Shown piece by piece: positions 55,262-64,000 of a stretch of DNA of 64,000 nt. Numbering within the stretch: position 1 is the stretch's first letter; the number at the start of each line of letters is the position of its first letter. Made by a program: the position numbers and the translations under genes. A model generated the notes under the pieces. The model was not told the DNA's origin, ran no database searches, and worked only from the letters and a program-made list of their open reading frames with translations. Source of the DNA: Nectonema munidae (lineage: Eukaryota > Nematomorpha > Nectonematoida > Nectonematidae); assembly GCA_030549495.1 (NCBI GenBank), contig JAUIRK010000069.1, forward strand, positions 1,106,001 to 1,170,000, given 5' to 3'.

Positions 55262-57819
55262 ATTCTAGAATTTCAAGTTTTTTTTTTAATATACATAAAA
55301 TTAAAAATCACTGTAATTTCCATATGCTCAACAAGTAAAAACCATTTTTTGACTAAATATCTAAAATTTTAGAAATACTTATTCGTGAATTTGTTTTTGA
55401 ACTGTTCGTTATAAAGAAATGTTATCTAATGTAGAGCAGAATGTTTGTATTAAAAAGTTTTAATAAACGCAAACGATTTTATTTTTGTAAAGGCGCAATA
55501 TTTCGACTGAGGGTGATAATAATTGGTTAAAGTACATTACAGTGTTTTGAAGTCATCTCAATATGAAATTTAAAACACTTTTGGAGCACTATTTTATTTA
55601 CAAGCTTTTAAAATCGTTTCCATTTTAAATATAAAGTGAGATTTTGGCATAGGACAAATCAGGATTCTGTGAAAAAAGATCTTTTTTAAAATATCCGAAT
55701 TTTCTTTGGTCAGATTTTTTCATTTGATGAAGCTTGAATGGAATGATTATAGAAACCAATGATTTATTTAAACAGTAAGGAGCATTCTGGTAGTAAACTA
55801 TAGCTTCAAAATGTTTCTTGTTGCGAATTTTATTTGAATCTCCGTCAAGTAAAATTTTTTAGAGAATATTTCATCCTCCCAAAAATACGATTGAATCAAA
55901 TATATTTTCGGATCTTTGCAGTTATGAATGTTCCTAATAAACTCATTTTTTTTTGCAAAATATGAGTATCGCAAAAATGTTATTTACTGCCTGAAGTTTC
56001 ACCTTCTTCTTTTTCCATCGATCTCATTTTCCCCTTTCAAAATGGCATTGCTTATTATTTTTATAGCAAGTTATGCCTTACCTAGTCTTTATTTGATAGA
56101 AAAAAGGGGTCTGGCGAAAACAGCCCTCTTCAAAAAGTCAAAAGGGCCACAAATTTTCAACTAAAAAAAGAAATATTGAAAATTAAGTATTAAAATAATT
56201 CTTTTCATTATATTTCGTGTACATATTGAAACACCAAACTTTTATATACATACTTCCACAATATTTTAGCTTACTTTTATAACAAACCTCTTTACAATAA
56301 AATCCCTTACGAAAATATATGTTTGAATTAAAAAAAAAATTATGGCCTTTTGTTTTAACTAGAAACCCGAAAAATCCATTTTCTCAGTCATATTTATCAA
56401 TCTTTTATAAAAATAGTCGCGAAGAAGTGTTCGTATGCACCTTCCAAGTTCCTTTACGTTTATTTCAAACAAGACAAGGCACAGAGCTGAAAATATTTAA
56501 AATTTTGTTTCGCAAAGATAGCTCGTCGAAAAGGGAATCATATTTTTCAGATAATGCTTTTAAAGGTAGGCAAACTTTTTCCAATAAACTAGAAAGATAA
56601 ATTAATACTTTATTAAATGAACGTAAACAAAGTGGTGATGACAAGCCATCACAAGGTTATAAAGAAATATAGTAAAGAAGTTTAAGTAAAAAACTTTATT
56701 GATGAAACACAAATAGTTAATCAGGATGTGATATTTCACTTCCTCAAGGCTTCTTCAGACAGGTAGAGAGAGAGAGAAAGTATATAAGTAAAGTAAGACT
56801 TATAATATACCATATACTATACTTATATACTTTCTTTCTCTCTACTAATTTTGTCAAAATTATTTCAGCATTGAAATTGCATATTATATATATATATACT
56901 GCAGAGAAAAAGAAGCTGAGCTAAATCCTCATTCGTCAATCATTTAAGTTTGAACATCCGCATCTCCAATTTTCAGACATTTTCCTTTTTTCTATGTGCC
57001 ACAGTTTTTCTCCGAAATTTTACTTTATCCAAAATTTTTATAACACATATATACATTGACATTTTCTCTCTGAATTTTTAAAATGTTTAAAACTTGTGTT
57101 TGCTTAGAATAGCAATTATGATCATCCATCCACTAAAAAAATGAATTCTCACGTATCTGCTAGGATGTCAAATTGGATATCCACATCCTCGGATACAAAA
57201 GATTTCACATCCGATGCATCTCTAATATACCGCTCCTATGCATATTTTCTGCAGAAACTTTAAAAGGTTGAACTTGGGAGGCAGCCTTGCTTTTTTTCGT
57301 TTGTCTAGTTTTCCATAAAAATACACCCTGCCGGCAAAGGGGCGCCACCAATGTCATTCCAAATTTAAGCTTGGCAAAGAAATCCAGCTTTTGATTGTTT
57401 ATTTTTATTTCCTCCTTCTCTAATGTCTTAAACTACAACGCCTTCATCACGACAATACTATAATTTTTGAAGTCATTTTAACAAGTATTCTTTATAGACT
57501 GAATTTTGGCCTTTTTATCTTCCCGGGATTTTACGCGAAAATGATTAGTTCCCGGGGATCAACAATTTTTTAATCTTGTTACAAAAATTTGAGCAAGAAG
57601 AATTTGCAATAATTTGAAAATTGAATACGATTCTAAGGTACTATTTATAAATTTATAAGTCTAAAAGTCAACGTAGAAATCATGAAAGAAATTTTGAAAT
57701 GAGGAAATCGGCATTTTTGATTATTATTATTATTGGAAAAGATTAATTTCGATTAAAGATAATTTTTAGAAAATATATATATATATATACAATACATGCC
57801 TTGTTTATTTTTATCTCAA
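55262..57819. other. Between MITE copy D and PSMG4, no firm gene
   Basis: Two plus-strand frames (55928-56164 and 56319-56600) are open but show no motif; the first contains MALLIIFIASYALPSLYL, signal-like, without other support. A palindrome (56764-56844) is listed separately. A less AT-rich patch at about 57150-57420 is unexplained. Confidence 0.45.
56764..56844. repeat. Hairpin with GA-rich/CT-rich arms
   Basis: TAGAGAGAGAG..AAAGTATATAAGTA at the left pairs with TACTTATATACTTTC..TCTCTCTA at the right (about 25-bp arms, about 30-base loop). Confidence 0.7.
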
Positions 57820-57833
57820 AGATTAATAATAAA

Positions 57834-58196
57834 ATGAACAGAGCTTGTACAGATCTCCTACAAACAGATTCGTATTCCGCCGTCTTCTTAGATAACGTCG
57901 AATTGTTCATCAATATAATCTTCCTGAAAGATTCCCTGTTTATTTGGATTGGGAGATCGCAGAAGAATTTTTCCAATTTATTCCAATCAACGCATTGTTC
58001 CGTTAATTCCAGTCAAGTCAGCGTTTGCATCGTTCCCTCTGGCGAAAATGTGTGGATCGACGATAAGATCAATTCGTTGGTAGCAAAGGTATCCATTAAA
58101 AGTAAAAAAGTTGTGTACCTGAGTGTGGACATTCAAGACGCAGACGAAGAATTGTGGCTGGAATTGGAAAAGCATCTAATACGAAGATTAGTTTAA
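57834..58196 (+). CDS. PSMG4: Probable proteasome assembly chaperone 4
   Basis: 120 codons from ATG 57834; human PSMG4 (PAC4) has 123. Shared features: a beta-rich small protein with LKDSLFIWIG (human DSLFLWVG) in the first half and KKVVYLSVDIQDADEELWLE then LEKHLIRRL at the end (human NKQVFVSYNLQNTDSNFALL, then VENRIKEEM). PAC3-PAC4 helps order the alpha ring of the 20S proteasome in the cytosol. Homology is by eye over short stretches, so moderate. An acceptor-like TTTTTATCTCAAAG ends 12 nt before the ATG, so a 5' UTR intron or trans-splicing is possible. AATAAA begins 11 nt after the stop. Convergent with the delta-catenin gene. Confidence 0.72.
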   Translation: MNRACTDLLQTDSYSAVFLDNVELFINIIFLKDSLFIWIGRSQKNFSNLFQSTHCSVNSSQVSVCIVPSGENVWIDDKINSLVAKVSIKSKKVVYLSVDIQDADEELWLELEKHLIRRLV

Positions 58197-58206
58197 TTTA
58201 TCTCTC

Positions 58207-58212
58207 AATAAA
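58207..58212 (+). terminator. AATAAA after PSMG4
   Basis: CTCAATAAATTAAATAC, directly after the stop at 58194-58196. Confidence 0.55.
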
Positions 58213-58821
58213 TTAAATACGTGGAACACACTTTAAAACAAAATGAATTTTATTTTATTATGATTCGTGTATTTGAAAGTAATAATAATAATAATAATGA
58301 ATATATCTAAATCTAATAATAATAGTAAAAATAAAATTTTAAATATTTAGAGCTTTTATAAAACATTTAAAGTTTTACAAGGGAAGGAGGAGACACGTAA
58401 AAATGAAAGTTTTGCTCTAAAATTTGTGTAAAAATGAAGAAGTAACAAAAACAATAATAATATTATTATCATTAACGTATACCAAATATTTTAGCATGTG
58501 GGTTCTTTGTATGTATTCACATTTAAAGAAAATGAAGGAAAAATAAACAACACAGAGAATGCTTCGTCCTTTGGCGTATGCTGATAACTGTAAGATGAAC
58601 AACATCACTATTAGGTTCCACGATGCTTTTTATATGAAATCTTAAAATACAGCTTTTAATTGTATGATTACCCCCTTGTGAAAGGGGTATTTCCAATGTT
58701 GCATGATTGATTAATGAATTTTGGCGCAGAAAAATGTACTCTGAATATTGCAATAAGTAATACATGAAGAAGATTTGACTGAACATTTTTGAAGCTTGCT
58801 GTTTGAGAAAACAGAATGCTT
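58213..58821. other. Convergent 3' region of PSMG4 and delta-catenin
   Basis: Contains short (AAT)n runs at about 58280 and 58310. On the minus strand AATAAA occurs at 58254-58249, a possible delta-catenin poly(A) signal. No gene seen; the short open frames have no motif. Confidence 0.5.
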
Positions 58822-59498
58822 TTAAACCCAGGAATCTACGGGTTCTGAATCGGATTCAATACTGAGAGTACTGGATTCGAGCTCTGTTTCGAAGTTGCCA
58901 TTCTGAAATTTTATTTTTGGCTTGTTGACACTGGAGTAGAGAGAAGAGTGTGGGAGAGGGTTGTTAACGTTGTCGTGACCTTTTTTGGCATTACTATTGT
59001 CATTAGTATTGTAGGGTAAACTTTTTTGAGGTTTGGATGCTTTTACTTGCACTTTGCTCCCGGATCTTTTATGATTTATGACCGGCGTGCGTTCAGGGGT
59101 GATTGTCAAGCCTTGGGAGCTGATTGGCTTGTTTAGGCTGTTGTTTGCACTGCTATTACTTGAGTTGAGATCAAAAACGATTTTGACCATGAAGTTAGAC
59201 TCCTTCCATCCACACTTTCTGTACATGTCGTGCAAGTCTTTGAAGCTTGTCCATAATTGGTAAAGGATTTGAGCGGTGAATTTAATGACTACAGGAATAA
59301 ATCTGTCCTGATTTTGAGCTAAATACATCAACTTTTGGATTCCTCTGGCATCGTGCAAATTGATCACAAAATTTGTCACTCTGCTCTTAACAACTTCATT
59401 TATCGTCGCTAAAATTGCGGAAATGGTTAAATCTGAGGAAATGAAGGGCGTTTGTTCATCTGGAAGCTTTGAAACGAGTTCCACCATCGCATACTTTC
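58822..59498 (-). CDS. Delta-catenin last coding exon
   Basis: Acceptor CTTTCCCATCTTTTAAG; phase 1. It encodes [17 protein letters not shown] through the tail ([40 protein letters not shown]) to [10 protein letters not shown] stop. Confidence 0.93.
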
Positions 59499-61511
59499 CT
59501 TAAAAGATGGGAAAGAGTTAAGATCGCCTACGAAGTATTAAAAGACGTTATTTTATTATTATAACTTGTCAAAACACAGGGAAAGATGTATTGTATGAAT
59601 AGGAGAAAAAAGGTTTTATCTATGCCACTAAAAGCTTCGTTGTTAAAGAGTAGCTTTGATAATATTCAAGTTTTGCCATGCTATTAGAGTATATTCAACA
59701 AAAAAACTAACTAATACTGTAATTGAACATGATCCTTTTTTATGCGCACAAATGCCACTCTTGATATCTTAATCACACGGATACTGCTAACATTTGTCTA
59801 GATCAGGGGTACCCAACCTTTTTATGCTTGTGGACCCTTGGAGTGATAACCTAATTAACTGTGGACCCCCATGATCTATAGGAGACGTATAAATATGTAT
59901 ATTCAAATAGGGAAAACATTAAATTTTTAATTGTAAATTTAAAAAAACGATATATATTATATTCATAATTTCACATCTAAAGGCTTCCTTGAACAAGATA
60001 AACAAAAAATATACGATAATGACTTTCAAATAAAATCCGATATACATCCAGGCCTCGATAATAATGAAAGCGCCAAGAAGCTAGAAATTACTGTAATCAA
60101 CTTCATTCAAACGAAACATGGAATCATAGATACTATTCAACAATTAACGTGTAACCCTTATAACACAAAAAGAATAAATATACTGGGGTATCCGTGACTC
60201 AGTCAGTAGTAATTTAGCATTTTACGAAATTGTTATCGGTACTTGGTGATTAGATAAAAATGAGAAATATGGTCATTAGATGTCCAAACCATATAAAATA
60301 TGCCTACATCCGATTTTTATTAAAAATTTAATTTTTACATAAATAGCTGATCAATTAAGCGCTAAAGGTAGTGGATGCTGATAACTCATTCATTTGCTTA
60401 CATATTATTTATTTTTAGCAAAAACTCCATGGACCCCTTACTGTGTTAAAAGGACCCCCAATATTTATATTTTTGTCCATGGACCCCCTTAAATTCTCAA
60501 TGGACCCTTAGGGGTATCCTTGGTCTAGATCGTTCTCCAACTTTACTGCATTTTGAATTTCCTACATTTTGGTGGCGATTGTGCATCAAATATGAAGCAC
60601 GATTTTGTAATTCTAACACACACACTCTCCCACTGATTTTGATTATTCCAATTTTTTACTCTATTTGCATAATAGTTGACATGCCTAGCCAATTTTCCAA
60701 ATGGGCCCTAATGTTTAAAATTTTGGAAACTTGAGGTTAGGTTTAGTATTAGCGCAATCGTACATAGACGTACTTAGTTTTAAACCCGTTATATAATTAA
60801 AGTAGGTATTTTGGTTTGGATTGGAAAAAGATGTTTAATAGGTGTTACTGTTTTATTTTTAACTATATATAGGAAATGATATAAAATAGAAGGAGGCATT
60901 AACTCAACTGATTATAATAATAAAGAAATGATATTAAGTGTATACCAAAAGTGTGGATTTTATACCCATCAGGTGCTATAAGAAATATTCATTGAAATGT
61001 CTTGAAATTTTAATACATCATTTTTGTACATGGAAAATGAACATATACCAAATTTTGTGAAATTTCAATAACAAGAAGTTAACTAAATTTGCCAAATATA
61101 AAGAGTCATATAAAATGCCCCGGAGCTTTGCCAAGCTCCTAATATACATCACATAACATTCTTGACACAAAATTTCCTATTTATTTGTATTAATTCACGT
61201 CTGACGCAAAAAAACATCTACGAATACATATGAATACATACATATATATACACACACACACACACACACATATATTTACATTAGACACCCTTACACTGAA
61301 ATACTAGAATCTCAAAAACAGTGGTATAGCGCGAACACAAATATAAAAGCGTTTCATTACCTATCAACTCCTTATTTCTGGGATCGATGGCGAGATTTCT
61401 CAAGGCTGTAGCAACGGAGCAAACCACTTTATCTTCAGCAACGTTAAGAAGTTCAGTCAACAAGGGAAGACCTTTTTCCTTTCTCACAGCCACCCGCACA
61501 TCTTCAGCCGC
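58822..61511 (-). CDS. Delta-catenin/p120 family armadillo protein, last two exons (partial)
   Basis: Exons 61511-61361 and 59498-58822 on the minus strand join in phase at a Gly codon (ELIG/KYAM) and total 276 codons including stop. The first holds an armadillo repeat ([38 protein letters not shown]) very close to CTNND1/CTNND2/ARVCF. The second completes the repeats ([29 protein letters not shown]) and adds a Ser/Asn-rich tail ending DSWV, the PDZ ligand of delta-catenin and ARVCF. These proteins bind the cadherin juxtamembrane region and steady adherens junctions. The upstream exons lie beyond 64000. I cannot say which vertebrate paralogue it corresponds to. Confidence 0.93.
59804..60522. 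mobile_element. hAT non-autonomous element in the delta-catenin intron
   Basis: Starts CAGGGGTACCCAACCTTTTT and ends GGGGTATCCTTG, with subterminal TGGACCCC words in both halves. Flanked by a perfect 8-bp duplication GTCTAGAT (59796-59803 and 60523-60530). No transposase frame; 719 bp. Confidence 0.92.
60531..61149. other. Delta-catenin intron, no feature seen
   Basis: AT-rich, with CGGAGCTTTGCCAAGCTCC (a short palindrome) at about 61121-61139, just before the dispersed repeat. Confidence 0.5.
61150..61335 (+). repeat. Dispersed repeat, copy 2 of 2, with (AC)n
   Basis: Matches 1030-1195 (CTATTTATTTGTATTA, ACATTAGACACCC, ACTGAAATACT, GGTATAG). A perfect AC dinucleotide run sits inside at about 61251-61271. 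It lies just 3' of the splice donor at 61360 on the gene strand. Confidence 0.65.
61361..61511 (-). CDS. Delta-catenin penultimate coding exon
   Basis: Acceptor TTGTTTTTGGTTAAG before 61511; donor GTAATG at 61360. 151 nt, phase 0 in and phase 1 out. It encodes [20 protein letters not shown] to NKELIG. Confidence 0.93.
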
Positions 61512-64000
61512 CTTAACCAAAAACAAGAGCATTTAGACCACGATTTCCCAACAGTTTTCCAACAGATGGAGCACTGTATAACACGCATCGATCTTATTTT
61601 TTCAATTCAAGAGTTTTTCATGGTTAGTTTATAAATATTTACTACGTATCTCTCTCGTATACTATAAATATATTTGCATCTTTGGAAATAAATGCTTTAT
61701 AGCCAATCAGATCGGAGATTTTTGCACAGTTATTTCGAATATAGTCAAAATTGTTTCAACAACTATTCAAAACAATTGTTTCAATTCTAGCGTAATTTGT
61801 TTCGTTTGAATATATTCAAGAATTTTTATCCAATCATATCAAAGAGTTTGCGTACAATAAAGATTATAAAATTTTAAATTAATATTATAGGTTCTTTAGG
61901 CATCATATAATATATTTTTTTGTTGAAATTTTTTACTAAAAAGACATCAGTTAAAAGATTGGTATTAAATGAATAGGAAGGTGGATAAATAAATAAGGTT
62001 CTAGTTCGTGAATCTTAGGTCCTTTTCAAGATGAAATATGTTTCAATGCTTTGCTTCAATATTCTGAAAAACTGGTATGTTAGATTCAGATAGGTTTGGC
62101 TGGAAAAGGAAGTAATATTTTGATTGTTGCATATGTTACTTTTTTTCTTGGCTCAAAATTTCGTTGAAGAATTGTCGTAAAAAGAGTTGTTTAATTTTTA
62201 TATGGCCGATGCTGATGTTAAAAAAACAAGGGATTTATGAGTGGGTCAAAGTTATCAGTTTTGATCGAATGTTGAATTGTGTTCTCCTTTTCAAAAAGAA
62301 ATCAATTGAAGTATTCTTAATTTTTTTTATCTTTGAACATTTATCGAACTTTTATTTTTTTCGATTAAGAATCAATAATATTCATTTAAAACACATCAAT
62401 AGTTGTCTATTATATTTTGTAGAATCTTTCAAGAGGTAATATCCTATTTACCTTTTGGGAACCTCCATGATGACATCAGTAGCATAAGAAATAAAAAATA
62501 GTCTGCTTCAAAATATATAAAATTCCATTGAAAAAGAGAGTGGAGGAATCTTCTTCAAAATTATGGCCCTAAAAGGGTTTAAGGAATTATTTGAGTTATT
62601 TATTTAACCCAAAGAGATTTTAGAAACTAATTTTTTTGAAATTCTATCATATTTTCACTGCCTCTTTTGCAAAACCTTGATTTAAACAACGTCTCGTCAC
62701 AAGTAGCATATATCATGCAGGATCTTTGAAATTTTGTTTAGAATAATCCTTGATATAAAAGGTAGAATAACTTTTTCACAGTGCTTTTTTGAAGTTATCA
62801 GATTTTCTAGGTATATTTGTTATTGTTTCATTAACGAAATAATAATGTTCCAATTGTGATGTTTCCGAAGACAAAGTTCTACGTTTCTTGTCTAAAGATG
62901 GTTAAATGTAAGGGAATTTACATTCTAATAATGTCATCGAGAGAAAGAGATCAGAAAATACTATTAAGCAAAACCTGGATGAACAATTCAGGAATTTCTT
63001 CTTTTTTATGCTTTTTTCCACTAAAATTTTCAATATTATAATAAAGTATTCAAACACTAAAATGTCATATGAAATTCAAAAATCAATGGAAAGACATCGA
63101 TGAAAAGTATCTTGATATTAGGACTCGTTTTCGGGTCTAGAAATGAGCCAACAGTCTTTATCATCCAGAAAATGAAAGAAGTATTATTAGGAAGATGTTA
63201 TCAAGAAAAAGATTCAAAATGATCTCATGTTCTTTGAGATTCGATGATGCTTCTATAAGAAATTTGAGGTGTGAAAAAAACAAATTTGCACCAATCAGAG
63301 AAGCTTGAGAGAAATTGAAGTTAATTCCACAAAAACATTTCAATCCAAACTTTTTGCTAACAATTGAGAAGTTTTAAAGGCGAAGTCCTTTTAGGTCAAA
63401 TAAGCAAGCTAAATAAGGGTTAAAATCCTGGCTCATCTATGATAATGAAAGGAATTACTTTAGAAAGATATCAACCTATTTAGAAAAATAGACAAAACTG
63501 AAAAAAATTGAAAGACAATGTCGCGCTAGACGTATGTAGGAGTTGGAAAAGATAAAATGTCACATTTTAAAACTTTTTGGTTTATTTTCGTCAAGTCAAA
63601 AATTTCTTTTCGCAATTTAAAATAACATAAATTTCAACAATACGACAAAATAAAACTTCCTTTCCAGCCAACTTTATGTGAGCAAAAAAATATAGTTTCA
63701 ATTTGGCTTCAAATTTTAGTATCGTTTCTTATATTTCAAGGAAAAATAAATTTGTTGTTTTTGTGCAATGCATATGTCACGACGATGCAAATGTGAAAAC
63801 TTCTGAAAAAAGTTGGGATATTTTAGCATTGAATTTAAATGTTTTATTAACAAAGATTCAAAAGTAAATATAAAATAATTTTATTAGAACAATTAGGAAA
63901 TGTTGTTTAGCTTCAAAATTATTTTTAAACTAGGAATACTTGTTACTAAAAATGCTCGTTCTTAAAATATTGTAGAAGATACCAGGAAAATCAAGATTTG
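61512..64000 (-). other. Delta-catenin intron running off the right edge
   Basis: No further armadillo exon is recognisable on the minus strand up to the window end, so the next upstream exon lies beyond 64000. No transposon with clear ends was seen. Confidence 0.6.

Noticed and set aside
56319-56600. 93-codon plus-strand frame
   Set aside because: No motif, no start or splice support, composition like its AT-rich surroundings.

Overview
This is a window of animal nuclear DNA: AT-rich, with GT-AG introns and mostly transposon-derived space between a few conserved genes. Delta-catenin, GnT-I, KDM8, MED10, ABHD10 and a probable PSMG4 point to a metazoan. I cannot fix the phylum. The repeat mix (ZBED5-like hAT, Tigger, Merlin/IS1595-like and MULE DNA transposons, several non-LTR retrotransposons, TTAA MITEs) suits many invertebrates. 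I saw no rRNA, no intact tRNA, no CRISPR and no LTR or other virus-like element.

Layout. 1421-17516 (minus) is a complete KDM8/JMJD5 gene in four coding exons; I worked out the splice joints by phase, giving 428 codons. Its 10.6 kb second intron holds a decayed ZBED5-like hAT transposase, a diverged minisatellite, LINE tails and, on the plus strand, a small candidate secreted-peptide gene (11223-11489). 19697-21777 is a non-autonomous hAT with a perfect 8-bp target duplication, itself split by a hAT MITE. 22105-24023 (minus) is a complete four-exon MED10 with a long C-terminal extension. 24460-28530 holds two decayed LINEs. 30548-31000 is a MULE transposase relic, 32026-33857 a TIR element with a perfect 9-bp duplication, and 34373-38370 a Merlin/IS1595-like element with about 1.13 kb inverted arms. 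39592-40386 is ABHD10.

41037-51346 is a four-level nest: a Tigger transposon is split by a hAT (41110-49684), which is split by a 9-bp-TSD element (43723-49567), which is split by a LINE (44506-49326). Each insertion except the Tigger itself has visible target duplications. 52560-53816 is an intronless MGAT1 (GnT-I) gene. 57834-58196 is a probable PSMG4, convergent with the last two exons (58822-61511, minus) of a delta-catenin family gene ending in the PDZ ligand DSWV; the rest of that gene lies beyond the right edge.

The host genes do unrelated housekeeping jobs (2-oxoglutarate oxygenase, Mediator, thioesterase, N-glycan branching, proteasome assembly, adherens junction) and do not form a pathway. 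The main interest is the repeat architecture: dated nestings, an empty-site/filled-site pair, long-armed Merlin, a TTAA MITE family with a repeated heptamer, and a possible peptide precursor hidden in an intron.
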